From Tupaia tana (Eukaryota > Chordata > Mammalia > Scandentia > Tupaiidae), in NCBI GenBank assembly GCA_026018925.1, contig JAKSZU010000006.1, positions 193,504,449-193,568,448 of the forward strand: 64,000 nucleotides of DNA. The letters are read 5' to 3'. Positions within the stretch are counted from its first letter, which is position 1; every line of letters begins with the position of its first letter. This document shows, piece by piece, positions 22,889 through 33,525 of the stretch. The notes under the pieces were generated by a model, which was not told the origin of the DNA, made no database searches, and saw only the letters and a list, made by a program, of their open reading frames with translations. Position numbers and translations under genes: made by a program.

Positions 22889-23045
22889 TTTTTTTTAAAT
22901 TTAATTTTATTAATTCATTTATTTTAATTTGAACAGAGAGTGACACAGGGAGGGAAAGTGAGAAAGCAAGCCACTAGGTCCAGGACTTGAACCATGGTGG
23001 GCTATGTGTAAGTGTCCAGCGCCTTAACCATGCCACTTGCTGGCC
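22889..23045 (-). mobile_element. SINE family A-short with TSD
   Basis: Minus-strand copy. TTGAGTACTCATT (22876-22888) and TTGAGCACTCATT (23046-23058) flank it. Confidence 0.92.
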
Positions 23046-23225
23046 TTGAGCACTCATTGGCAGTAAGGTTGTATGTGCATATATGTGTGTGTGTTGGGAA
23101 ATTGGTTTTAAAGAAATAATTTTATGGTTATAATTATAAAAGAAAGACATGATCATTGGAAAACACTCAGAATTCTATGTGGAAAAACAGGGTTACATGT
23201 TAATCCAAAACCATAATTTCCTAGG

Positions 23226-23253
23226 CTATATATATATATATATATATATATAC
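23226..23253. repeat. TA microsatellite
   Basis: About 14 uninterrupted TA units. Confidence 0.9.
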
Positions 23254-23367
23254 ATGCATATATAAGAGAAATATTGATAAATACGTGGAGTAGCATGTGA
23301 AAGTGTAAATTGGTGCAGGTCTTCTAGAGATGTGTCCGGCAATATTTAAGAAAAGTATCTACTTTTG

Positions 23368-23638
23368 TTTTTCTTTTTCTTTTTTTTTTTGGAGAGGTTT
23401 TTGTTAGGGCGCGTGCGCTCGCCAGACAGACAGAGAGAGACAGAGAGATAGAAAGTGAGAAATCACCCCCCGTGGGGATGGCCACGCCGCAATCCCTTCT
23501 CCTCCATTCTCCTCCTGGGATCTTGGGCACGCACGCACACGCGCCCGGCGTGAGTTTAAGCCACCGGGTCCGGGACTCGAACCACAGTCGACTACGTGGG
23601 AGTCCAGCGACATAGCCATTATGCTAACTGCTGGTCCC
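23368..23638 (-). mobile_element. SINE family A-long, young, with 20-bp TSD
   Basis: CpG-rich minus-strand copy. An exact 20-bp direct repeat (23348-23367 and 23639-23658), beginning AAGAAAAG and ending CTTTTG, flanks it. This is the clearest TSD in the window. Confidence 0.96.
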
Positions 23639-23689
23639 AAGAAAAGTATCTACTTTTGATGAATGAACTATGACTTCATTCCTGTGTAT

Positions 23690-24084
23690 GCATCTCAAAT
23701 ACATCCTCACACAGGTCCCCAAGCATAGATACACAATGATGGCAGTGCAGTTTGTAGCACCTGGCAGATGAAGGCAACCTGGGCATCCATTGCTGGAAGA
23801 GTACATAAGTGGACTGTGGCATATTTACAAGACAAGGTCTAAAAGTGCAAATGCCATGTGGCACATACATTTGACCTGCCACAGCAGTGTTGATCATGGG
23901 GACATTGTGTAGACAAGAGGAGTGTACATCTGGGACCCTCAGTAGCCCTATCACATTCAGGGATGGCGAACAGCAAACTAGTAGCGCCAGGCGTCTGACG
24001 CTGGAGAGGACCTGGAACCTTGGTTTTGAAGTATGAAAGCTCCATGACTGAGGCCGTATTGATCTCTTTCAAAAAGCAAAATTC
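23690..24084 (+). mobile_element. Probable L1 3' fragment
   Basis: GCATCCATTGCTGGAAGAGT, AAGTGGACTGTGGCATATTT and ACAGCAGTG fit the poorly conserved L1 3' region. It probably continues after the SINE at 24085, to about 24470. Confidence 0.5.
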
Positions 24085-24365
24085 GGGAACCAGCAGTTAG
24101 CATAATGGCTATGTCGCTGGACTCCCATGTAGTCGACCGCGGTTCACGTCCCGGACCCGGTGGCTTAGAACTCACGCCGGGTGCATGTGCGTGTGTGCCC
24201 AAGATCACGAGAGGAGAATGGAGGAGAAGGGATTGCAGCGTGACCATCCCCCCTGGGGGGGGTGATTTCTCGCTTTCTGTCTCTATATCTCTCTCTGTCT
24301 GTCTGGTGAGCACACGCGCCCTGTAGCAAAAATCTCTCCACAAAAAAAAAAAAAAAAAGAGAGAG
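24085..24365 (+). mobile_element. SINE family A-long, young, with TSD
   Basis: Head GTTAGCATAATGGCTATGTC and GTCGACCGCGGTTCACGTCC. AAAAAGCAAAATTC flanks exactly at 24071-24084 and 24366-24379. The AAAA-rich target is what L1 endonuclease prefers. Confidence 0.96.
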
Positions 24366-24473
24366 AAAAAGCAAAATTCCAACAGTACATTATGACAACT
24401 TTTTGCTAAATCAACTTACATGGAAAGTCAAAGGCCCCAAATGTTCAAATGTTTCTAAACTTCAAAAAGGAAA

Positions 24474-24618
24474 TAAGAGCCAGAGTGGCACAGATATAAT
24501 GCACCTATACCCAGTGGGAAGGTCCTGGGTTCATGCCCTGTATACACCAGGCACATGTACTGCCTGTGATCCTGGCTGGCTGAGGCTGGGGTGGGTTGTG
24601 GCATCAAGACCATGTTGA
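24474..24618 (+). mobile_element. SINE family B, 5' part
   Basis: CCAGAGTGGCACAGATATAA, TCCTGGGTTCATGCCC, TGATCCTGGCTGGCTGAGG and GCATCAAGACCATGTTGAG. It stops where the next SINE begins, and a matching family B tail lies at 24884. Confidence 0.8.
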
Positions 24619-24785
24619 GAGGTCAGCCAATGGCTTTGTGGCTAGGGAGGCTGGATCCCACATGGCTGGTTGAGTGTTCAAGTCCCAGAGCCAGTGACTT
24701 AAAAAATACATAGGATGCATGTGTGTGGATGCCAAAATACTAAGAGGAAAATGAAGTGACTGTGGCATAGAGGGTGCTTTCTCAC
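24619..24785 (+). mobile_element. SINE family A-long, 3'-truncated
   Basis: GGTCAGCCAATGGCTTTGTG, GTGTTCAAGTCCC, GAGGAAAATGAAGTGACTG and TGCTTTCTCACTTTTTC. The CCCTATAGC end and the tail are missing; it runs directly into MIR-like sequence. Confidence 0.65.
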
Positions 24786-24880
24786 TTTTTCAGTTTTCTC
24801 ATTTATGAAATAAAATAGTCATACCTACTTGATATAATTGTTGGAAGAATTCTTTTTAAATAACAAATAAAGACCCTTGT
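24786..24880 (+). mobile_element. MIR fragment
   Basis: TTTTCTCATTTATGAAATAA, ATAGTCATACCTACTTGATA and TTGTTGGAAGAATT follow the MIR 3' half, very like the MIR at 40481. Confidence 0.65.
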
Positions 24881-24883
24881 TGG

Positions 24884-24955
24884 GTACCTACCTCTCTATC
24901 TCCCTCTCTCTTATGTGTGTGTGTCTTTCTCATGAAGAAATAACTATTTAAGAAA
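24884..24955 (+). mobile_element. SINE family B, 3' part
   Basis: AGACCCTTGTTGGGTACCTA, a CT-rich tract and CATGAAGAAATAA, which is the family B end. Confidence 0.65.
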
Positions 24956-25009
24956 AGGGAACAGGCCTTCTTCAAGACACAGCTTCATGGATCCTGCGAA
25001 CTAGCCATT

Positions 25010-25085
25010 TTGGGGAAACAGGAATCAACATTTCCCACTGATAATTCGGACTCCAGCACACAAAACTCACGTGTTAGGAAGACCT
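25010..25085 (+). repeat. Upstream partial duplicate of the ORF1 N-terminal coding region
   Basis: Reading from ATG at 25010 gives MGKQESTFPTDNSDSSTQNS. This parallels MGKQENTSPP and DNSSSSTHSS inside the true ORF1 beginning at 25457. The two lie 447 bases apart. It may be a remnant of an older ORF1 start retained in the 5' region. Confidence 0.65.
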
Positions 25086-25423
25086 CTTTCAGGCCTCCTG
25101 TCTCTGTACCTGTCTTTGTCTCTCTCTCTACCTCTGTCTCTGTCTCTGTCTTATCTCTTTTTTTAAATTTTTGCTTTTTAGAATTTTGTGTAGCGACTTG
25201 CGCGTGGCGTGGTTTTCCAATTTTTGGTTTTTACTGAAACTTTTTTAAATATAAATTTTTTTAGTTTTATTGAAAAGTTTTTTATCGTCCTCTTCTCTTT
25301 TTCTGTTTCTTGTATGTTTTTGCTGTTGTTGCTGTTGTTTCTCTCTTTCTGTTTCCTTTTTTGCACACTCCTCGACGCTCAGATTGAACTTCCAAGTTTG
25401 GGAAGAAACCAACCATCAACCAG

Positions 25424-26407
25424 ATGACTAGAAATCGCTGCAGGACCACAAGAAATATGGGAAAGCAGGAAAATACCTCTCCTCCAAGGGTAAAGGATAA
25501 CTCTTCTTCATCCACACACAGTTCAATGGAAATGTCTGATAAAGAATTCAGAACATTCATAATGGCAAAGCTAACAGAGATGGAAGTGAAGAGAGACAAT
25601 GAACTGCTGAAGAGGAAGGAGAAAGAAGTTGTCTAGTTCCAGGAGGTGAGGAAATTCATGCAAGATCTAAAAGAGGACTTTTGCACTTTACAAAAGAATC
25701 AGGTGGAACTGTTAGAGATGAAGGCTATAATACAGGAAGTCAAAATCTCCCTTGAAAGTATTAAAAGCAGACTAGATCATACAGAAAATAAAATCTCAGA
25801 TGTAGAAGAGAACATTGCTAGTCTAGAAAAATCCACCATGGAGACTGAGAAAATGGCCCAAAAATTTGAGACTAATATACGAGAAGTACTAGATACCATC
25901 AAACGTCCAAACATCCAGATGATAGGCATCCCAGAAGGCGAAGAGACTCATAAGGGCATTGATAATCTATTCCATGAGATCCTGCAAGAAAACTTTCCAA
26001 ACCTAGAGAGGTACTCAAAGATTCAATCCCAAGAAATACAGAGGACCCCAAATAGAATCAACCCAAGATCTTCTCCAAGACACATTATAGCCAGATTGAC
26101 CAAAACCACAGACAAAGACAAGATACTAAGATTGGCAAGAGAAAAACGGCAAGTTACCTACAAAGGGTATTCCATCAGACTAACAGCAGATCTCTCATCG
26201 GAAATAATGTGAGCAAGGAAAGAATGGGAAAATATATTCAAAGTGTTAAGGGAAAAGCAATTTCCACCGAGAATTCTGTACCCAGCAAGATTATCATTCA
26301 TTTGGGAAGAAAAGACACGAACATTACCAGATAAACAAAACCTGAAAGAATTTACCAGCACCAGACCAGATCTCCAAGAAGTTCTTAAGGGAGTGCTATG
26401 TCAGTAA
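25424..26407 (+). pseudogene. L1-type ORF1 (ORF1p), inactivated
   Basis: A 328-codon frame (327 residues plus the stop codon), close to the usual ORF1p length, broken by two in-frame stops: TAG at 25634-25636 and TGA at 26210-26212. There are no frameshifts. ORF1p is an RNA-binding trimer that packages L1 RNA. Order seen: Ser-rich N-terminus (SSSSTHSS), a long heptad-like coiled coil (LLEMKAIIQEVKISLESIK and onward), the RRM start (RPNIQMIGIPEGEE, then LQENFPNLER), RHIIARLTKTTDKDKILRLA, then RLTADLSSEIM. After the second stop the C-terminal domain reads FPPRILYPARLSFIWEE and TSTRPDLQEVLKG. The start at 25424 is the first ATG in frame; MGKQ follows 11 codons later. The terminal stop TAA is at 26405-26407. 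Confidence 0.92.
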
Positions 26408-26458
26408 AATTAAATGCAGACACACAGAAATAAGAGTTCAAAAACTAAGAAAATGGGG

Positions 26459-26488
26459 GACATTGTCCCTAATTGTAGGGACAATGTC
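26459..26488 (+). other. Perfect 13-bp stem, 4-base loop hairpin behind ORF1
   Basis: GACATTGTCCCTA, loop ATTG, TAGGGACAATGTC: every stem position pairs. It begins 52 bases after the ORF1 stop. In RNA it would form a very stable stem-loop in the 3' region. Confidence 0.9.
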
Positions 26489-27149
26489 TGGAAATGAATA
26501 TTATATCCCAGAATTCAATCTGGAAGATGGAACCACAACAGAAGAAAGATTAAGTACATAAGACTGAACTGATGAAACAACATTCTGTGACTTGACTAAA
26601 TATTGCTGCTTTTCTTCTAAGCTTTGTTGTCCAGTTTTAAAGGATTTTTGTCCTGTCTTGAGCTGTCGATAGGTGCATGTACCTACTATTTGAACAGAAT
26701 ACTAACCTGTTTCTAGGCTTTAAGTTTCAAGGAAATATCATTACCAGTTCAAAACTGCTTTTCTTGAAATTACCAGCTGAACTTGCTATTGAAAGTAGTT
26801 AGATTACTTATGATATTGTGTGATCAACAAAATGTTGGGGGAAAAGGAATTGAAGACAACTGTATATAGCAGAGATAGTGTAATAAGAGAGTGGGAAAGG
26901 GCAGAGGGTCAAACATGGGGTAAAAAACATATTTATACATATACATATATATGAAAGTAGAAATGGAATATTATTGATGATAACATGCATGATTAAGCCA
27001 CTATGCAGTTTATTCTAGATGGGAAACACATTTAGTATGTTGTGATGATGCTCAGGGAATTAATGTTAAGTAATTAATAAAAAGTTTCAGGAGAAAAAAA
27101 AACAATAAAACTGTTCATATCAAAATTTTAAAAAAATGCATATTTGATG

Positions 27150-27598
27150 ACTGCAGTAAGCTATATAGCCCCAGCTAGGTACTACTTTATAGTATGTTCA
27201 TTCTACTCACTGAGGTTTATGCCTAAAGTCAGACTTGGGTTCATGTATAGGTATATATCAGTTGCGCTAGCTATTGGAAATATTTAGACTAATTAAGTTC
27301 ATTAGCAAATCAATTAAATAGGGGGGAAAGGCATAGAAAGCAACCATGGATACCAGAGACAATGTGGGAGGAGGGTAGGACATGGCAGAGGGTGAGGGAT
27401 AGGGAATCAAGGATGGCAAAACAAAAAAACAGAGTATACAAGACATAAGAAATGGAAAATTATTTGCTGATAACATGCATGTTGATGTGCTTGATTGAGC
27501 CAATATACAGTGTATTTTGGATAGAAAATTCATTTGTATGCTGTAATGATGTATAGTGAATTAATGTAAAAAATAAATAAATTTAAAGAAAAAAAATC
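27150..27598 (+). mobile_element. Second HAL1-like 3' end, 5'-truncated, with TSD
   Basis: Shares blocks with 26760-27090 (GATAACATGCATG, TTGAGCC/TTAAGCC, GAATTAATGT). It is flanked by TATTTGATG at 27141-27149 and 27599-27607, so it is an independent 449-bp insertion placed just behind the first element's tail. Confidence 0.8.
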
Positions 27599-27607
27599 TA
27601 TTTGATG

Positions 27608-27750
27608 GGGCTAGCAGGTAGCATGGTGTTTGAGGAGCTGGATTCCCACATGGCCAACCATGGTTCAAATCCTGGACCTGGTGGCTTGCTTTCTCACACT
27701 CTCTGCCTGGTCAAATTTAAAATAATAATAATAATAATAAAATTAAACTA
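27608..27750 (+). mobile_element. SINE family A-short
   Basis: GGCTAGCAGGTAGCATGGTG, GGTTCAAATCC, GGTGGCTTGCTTTCTCAC and GGTCAAATTTAAAATAATAA. It begins exactly where the preceding element's TSD ends. Confidence 0.88.
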
Positions 27751-27839
27751 ATTCTTTAAAACATAAGTATTTAAATTTAAAAGTCAAATAAAATTTAAAA
27801 ATTTCAAAAAAATATAACGATACTTATTCAACCAGCTAT

Positions 27840-27977
27840 CCAGACTTACAGGAAAATTTAAAATGTTCATAGGAAAATGGGATTAAAATGAAAGTTTATT
27901 TTGGTGGGAAAAACTTGAAAATCTATGCACAGTTTTTTATAATATGCATTTTCCATGAATTTTTGAAGATCCCTCAA
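27840..27977. mobile_element. Mariner-like MITE (about 138-bp type)
   Basis: The left end AAATGTTCATAGGAAAATGG and right end CATTTTCCATGAATTTTTGA are imperfect reverse complements. The centre GAAAATCTATGCACAG matches the other copies. No coding capacity. Confidence 0.6.
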
Positions 27978-28164
27978 ATTATAAAAGTAGAATAATTAAT
28001 GCTGTGTGATATAACACAGAGTTACACTTACTGACTAACAGAATACAGATTAGAGAATATACATATGAAAAAACAGTGGTCTGCAGATTATTGGGCAACA
28101 GAATGACCAGAGACAATTGATTAGCTTTATATATTAAAAAAAGACTCATAAGAAAAGGGAAGTC

Positions 28165-28428
28165 GGGACCAACAAATGGCATAATGGTTACGTTGCTGGA
28201 CTCCCATGTAGTTGACTGTGGTTCAAATCCCCGCAGCTTAAAACTGATGCTGGGCGCATGTGCATGCGTACTTAAAATCCTGAAAGGTAAATGGAGGAAA
28301 AGGGATTATGGCATGGCCATCCCCCTGGGGAGGGGGGGCGATTTCTTACTTTCTGTCTCTCTGTCTCACTCTGTTTCTCTGGTGAGCACACATACCCTAT
28401 AGAAAAATCTCTCTTAAAGAAAAAAAGA
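28165..28428 (+). mobile_element. SINE family A-long
   Basis: Head AATGGCATAATGGTTACG; the B box GGTTCAAATCC is followed by a small deletion that removes the GGACCCAGTGG block. Confidence 0.9.
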
Positions 28429-28610
28429 AAGTTAAGTTAAGTGAAGTAGATAATTATATTAGTCAAGACTTTCTTTGTTCACATCCTTATTTTGGTTTTA
28501 TATAATCCATGCAAGGTAAGTGTTCACTCCATCATCCATTCATTTATGCAGTGTGTATTAGGTACCAGGAACCATTTTAGGGACTGATTATTAATATCTC
28601 TGATTTAAAG

Positions 28611-28765
28611 ATGGATCCATCAGATGGTGTGGTGGTCAAGGTGCTGGACTCCCACATGGCTGACTGTGGTTCAAGTCCCAGACCTGAGGCTTGCTTTCTC
28701 ACTTTCCTGGTGAGCATATGAGCCCTATAGTAAATTAAATAATAACAATAAATTAAATTAAATTA
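28611..28765 (+). mobile_element. SINE family A-short
   Basis: ATCAGATGGTGTGGTGGTCAAG, GGTTCAAGTCC, GAGGCTTGCTTTCTCAC, then the CCCTATAGTAAATTAAA end. It carries the A-long style terminus CCCTATAG on a short body. Confidence 0.8.
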
Positions 28766-29025
28766 GTAATTATTTTTAAAAACAGATGAGGAAAAGAATT
28801 TGAGAGAAAATAAATATCTTGCTCACTATAATAAATGGATAAACAAAATTTGAATCCAGAAGAGTTCTTTCAACTGATTCCTGAGGATTTCCTCTCTATA
28901 GGTGAGAGGTAGTAATTGTAAAGAGATTTAATGAGGAATAACAGTTTAAAAAATAGTTCACTTCTTTTCTTTTTCAATTTTTATTTTATTTATTTTGCAT
29001 TTCTTTGGCCCTGGTTGAATTTTAC

Positions 29026-29085
<60 letters not shown>

Positions 29086-29368
29086 GACATTATATATATA
29101 TACATACTAGAAATAAAATTAAAATGTGTAACTGGTGGGAATGCTGCAAGACTATTTCATTTGGGTAAATTACCTCTTAGGATTATAGTTTTCTTATTTT
29201 CATCTATCTGCATTAAAAAGGGAAATAATTTCCATGCCTATATTATTGGCAAGCTCTCTCATTCCACTTTCTTTGTTTGCTCTTTAAATATTTATTGTAA
29301 TTTATAATTTACATATAATCATTACACATATTTGTAGGGTATAGAATGGTTTTTTAAGCATGTATACA
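28766..29368. other. Unassigned AT-rich sequence with a TA microsatellite
   Basis: An interrupted (TA)n array lies at 29023-29105. No gene. Confidence 0.5.
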
Positions 29369-29630
29369 GGGACCAGCAGATGCCATAGTGGTTACGTTGT
29401 TGGACTCCCACATGGTTGACTGTGGTTTGAGTCCCAGACCTAGTGACTTGAAACTCATGCCAGGCATATGTGCATGTATGCCCAAGATACCAGGAGGAAA
29501 ATGGAGGAGAAGGGATTGCAGTATGGCCATCCCCCCTGCATCCTGGGGGTGATTCTTCACTTTCCTTCTCACTGTCTATCTCTTTCTCTCTCCATTGAGC
29601 ACACACACTCTAAGGAAAAACCTCTTTAAA
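29369..29630 (+). mobile_element. SINE family A-long with TSD
   Basis: Full copy. ATGTATACAG precedes it and ATGTATACAC follows the tail. Confidence 0.9.
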
Positions 29631-30440
29631 AAAATGTATACACTGTGTAATAAGCAAATCAAGGGTATAAACATATTCACTACCTTCAACATTTAACATT
29701 AAATTATGTTGTGAACATTAGAAAACCACTGCAAGTATTTACTGAATTGTCTATGATGTGCTTTACTGTGAAATACAGTTCCAAAGAAAAACATATTAAT
29801 AAAAATCAGGCAACAAAAGCTCTCATAAATTAGCAAGGACAATCTTAACATAGCCAATGGAAAAAAGAATTTGTAATATCCATGTAGAGGATTGTGGGAG
29901 AGAAGAGTTTATAATCTGTAAAAAACTGTAGGTATCAGCCATTGGTCTAGGTAAAATTGTACATAACAATAGCTCATTACAAGGATAGAAAAAACATACT
30001 TTTACTCACACACTCAATTCTTGTAGGACTATAGTAATATACCATGCATAAAGAAGTAAGTCCTTAAAAAAAGCAAAAACAAAACAAAATTGGAAAGAGA
30101 AGTTTAAAAGTGGAGACATGGTAAAGTCAGTGATTTGGAGATTTATAGGTTTTACAAATTTCTTGTTTTAGCCTTTTTAAAATTCATGCTAAAGAAAGAA
30201 AGTTATTTGCAATGTTTCGGACTTTTGTCTCTATTATATAGTTTTATACAGTGAGTAATAGTTATAATAAATGTGTTAATTAAAACCTGTGGAGACAATT
30301 GTCTGTCAAATAATTGATTAATTTATTTTTAAACCTGCTTGTGTATAAAATAGCTGAATGTGCATTTTTAGCCTTTTAATTGGGAAATTTAGTCCTAACA
30401 TTCAATATTATTATCAATATATATGGATTTATCCTTTTTT
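29631..30440. other. Unassigned AT-rich sequence
   Basis: No gene or named repeat recognised. Confidence 0.35.
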
Positions 30441-32000
30441 TTCTAGTTGCTTTGTATTCTCTTACTTCTAATTGTCTCCTTTTAGTTTTCCTTAAGTATT
30501 TCCTGAAGGGCTGATTTCATTTGGTGAATTCTTTCAGCATTTCTTTATCTGGGAATGATTTTATATCTCCTTTCTATTTGAAAGATAATCTTGCCAAGTA
30601 TAGTGCTCTTAGCTAAAATTGCTTTTCTTTCAGAGTTTTAAATATACCTTCCCATTCTTTTCTTGCCTGCATTGTTATAATGTAGAGATCCAGTGTTAGT
30701 CTAATGGAGTAATCTTTAAAAGTAACTTAAGGTTTCTTTCTTGTTATTTTTATAATATTGCCTTTTTTTTTTATTTTTTCCAATTTGGCTATGATATGAG
30801 AGGATCTTGTTGTTTTTCTTTTTTTTTTTCTTTTGAGAGTTTTTTTTGCTGTAGGGTGCGTGCACTCGCCAGACAGACAGAAACAGAGAGACAGAAAGTG
30901 AGAAATCACCCTTCAGGGGCGATGGCCACACTGCAATCCCTTCTCCATTCTCCTCTCAGGATCTTGAGCACGCACGCCCACGCACCCAGCGTGAGCTTAA
31001 ACCACCTGGGTCGGGACTCGAACAGTGGTTGACTACATGGGAGTCCAGCGATGAAACCATTACACCATCTGCTGGTCCCGAGAGGATCTTCTTATGTTAT
31101 ATCAATTTGGTGTCCTTTGTATCTCCTAGATTTATATGTCTGCATGCCTCAATAAATTTGGAAAATTTCCAGCTAATATATTATAAGAGATGTTTTCTAT
31201 GCCTTCACCTGTCTCTTCACATTCTGGAATACCTATTATGTGGCTATTCAGTTGTTTAATGGTATCTGGATTTATTTTAATGGTATAATGGATTTTCTGT
31301 ATTGTTCTTCCTTTTAATGATTATTCTTCTTATATTTTTGGTTGCTTGGATTAAATCAGAGGTTTTTGTCTTCAAGGTAAGGGATTCTTTCTTCTGCATG
31401 GTCTAATCTGCTGTGGATGCTTTTGAGGGAGGTTTTGATTTCCAGGATCATATTCCTTATCTCCAGAAATTCTGCTTGTCTTTTTTCAATGTGTCTATCT
31501 CTTTATGGAGTTCCTCCTTCAATCATGGAAGGGTTTTCTTATCTCCTGGAATTGGTTCTCTATTTTTTCTTGCATCTCATTGAGTTTTGTTGCAATACAT
31601 ATTCTGAATTCTTTTTCTAACATCTTTTGATCTCTTGTGCTTTATTCATTGTTGGCAAGGAGTTATGATCCTTTTAGGTGAATGTTTTCCTGACTGCTAG
31701 TTCTTGGGTTTCTGCTTTGATTTTAAATCATCTGATGATACACTCACTTCTTTCTACTTATTTGGAGTATATTTATGTAGCTTGTGTGCTCTTGCACTTC
31801 TGTATGATACGCATAAACTCCATGCCAATTTTCCTCCTCTACTGTGGAGGGAATGTGGCATTCACGGTAGGCGTTTCCAGATTCAGGTTTTCAGAGAGGA
31901 GTTTCAGTCTATTTACCGTTAAGGGAGTTATGGGGAAAGAAATCTTCCAGAGTCTGCTATTTTCAGGTGTTTGGTTCTTGTATACTTATGCCTAACTGTG
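30441..32000 (-). mobile_element. Old L1 (L1M-type) 3' region, antisense
   Basis: In plus-strand order: TTTCCTGAAGGGCTGATTTC, CCAGTGTTAGTCTAATGGAG, CACATTCTGGAATACCTATT, TTCTTCTGCATGGTCTAATC, TTGATTTCCAGGATCATATT, CAGAAATTCTGCTTGTC and ATTGAGTTTTGTTGCAATAC. These are the recognisable antisense blocks of an L1M 3' region. It is interrupted by the SINE at 30812. The right boundary is uncertain. Confidence 0.75.
30812..31079 (-). mobile_element. SINE family A-long inserted in L1, with TSD
   Basis: GAGAGGATCTT at 30798-30808 recurs at 31080-31090. The L1 sequence resumes directly after it. Confidence 0.93.
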
Positions 32001-33345
32001 GCTTGGGCCGGCCTGGTCGTCTTCCTACCTCTGAGATTACAGAGTTTCCTTGTTGCTCCTTCTATCTCTCAGGACTTTTTTGTTTGCAATTCAATTTGTT
32101 TACAATTGCAATTGAACATAGCTCAAACAACAAATTCAGGAGCTTTATTAACATTGTTCAAAGTTTAGGATTCAACACAATCCATTCAGATTGTAATTTT
32201 CTTTTCCCCCATCTCTTCCCTCTGCCTCTCTTCAAATATTAACATCTTTATGCAAACTCTCAACATTTTCTGGAAAAAAACTATTTCCAATGGACTCAGA
32301 GTCACATTCTTCCAATTTAGCAGGTTTGACAGAAAAACAAAAATAATTCTCTCACTCGATATCTGATTGGTCTTTTTCAGATCATAAAGGCATATGCTCA
32401 GTCTGAAGCCGATCACTGATCTTCTGGGATGGATGAGCTATTACAATGATCCACTTGAGATCACACACTCACCCTTGAGAACAAAGGAGCAAGCATGGTG
32501 ATTATCAGATTCACCAGGACCACTTGTTTTGGGCAAGAGTAGATCCCCATAGCAGAAAGGAGTGCTATACAGACAAAACACCAACTTTCCACTAAAATAA
32601 TAATTCCTCCAGTTAGGGTGTTATGAAGGCTGAAAATCCAAGAGAAAATGCTTTGTAAATTGTAAAACATATTAAATATCTTGCTAAAGTAGTTTTATTA
32701 AAAAATTAATATGAAGAGATTGAAAGAGAAGAACATAAAATCATATTAGAATGTGGCATTTGTTTGAAACAAGTCATTTCTTATGTTAAATTGAAAAAAA
32801 ATCATTATCTTTACAAAATAAATTATAAAAGGAAGGAAATAAATATTAGTTTTATGTTTAATTTAGCTTTACTTTTTTTCCCCTTTTTTGTTTTTTTATA
32901 AATGAAAGCCATAATAAAATCTCTGGTGTCTTTATGTGCCCACAATAAACTAAACGTCTCTTTTTCTATCAAGAACTGAATGTGCTCAGGGGTGTGAACA
33001 TGTCACGATTGCTTAGTTTAATGGGTGTGAAGTAAATACACTCTTTACTAGAGGGAAAATTTTTTCTAAAGATCATTGCAACATTTACAGAACTAGGTAC
33101 TTTTTTTTTTTTTTTTTTTTATAAAATTGAGTGGTTGGAAGTGACCTGCAAAGTTCATCAAATCTTTGCCAGGTCTTTAAGATGACAGACACAACACACC
33201 AGGGAAATAACTAGAGAAATAGATTTTTAAATGTCTTCTGTAGAGAATCTCTCTGTGGAATCTGTATTTCACACAATAAATCAGATTCTACCTTTACCTC
33301 TTCCTTTCAAACTTACAGAAAATAATTGGATTATGCCATAGTTCC
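32001..33345. other. Unassigned sequence
   Basis: About 1.3 kb without a recognised element apart from a T run at 33102-33121. The first part may still be old L1. Confidence 0.35.
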
Positions 33346-33349
33346 CAGG

Positions 33350-33525
33350 GCAGTGGATCCCAAACCTGGTTATTCATCAAAACCCATTGGGAAACTTCAT
33401 AAGATGAAGATTTCCAGTCCCATACTAGATGAACTGACCCAGGATCTACGTATCAGTATTTTATAAAAGCTTCTCCCAGGTACCATTCTGTATCTATTTT
33501 GAGCCATGCATTAGCTTTGGGAAAC
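33350..33525 (+). mobile_element. MER5-like hAT-Charlie MITE fragment
   Basis: Begins CAGTGGATCCCAAACCTGG and ends CTTTGGGAAACC, near mirror ends typical of MER5-type hAT non-autonomous elements. The interior GTCCCATACTAGATGAACTG fits the family loosely. Confidence 0.6.

Larger units (their letters stand above)
24962..27115 (+). mobile_element. HAL1-like (ORF1-only) L1 element
   Basis: About 2.1 kb: a pyrimidine-rich 5' region (to 25423), one L1-type ORF1 (25424-26407) and then about 700 bases of non-coding 3' region ending in AATTAATAAAAAG plus an A-rich tail. No reverse transcriptase or endonuclease ORF2 follows, and no ORF2 fragment occurs anywhere in the element. Half-L1 (HAL1) retrotransposons have this layout and rely on L1 for mobility. 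The alternative is an L1 that lost ORF2 by internal deletion. The second 3' end at 27150 shows that this 3' region belongs to a multi-copy family. Confidence 0.75.

Noticed and set aside
24085..24160. tRNA-gene-like sequence with A and B boxes
   Set aside because: Every such hit continues into the SINE body and tail; no free-standing tRNA gene was seen.
23978..24382. 134-codon minus-strand frame
   Set aside because: It is the antisense of a young SINE plus flanking L1-like sequence.
24962..27115. Full-length active L1
   Set aside because: Two stops in ORF1 and no ORF2.
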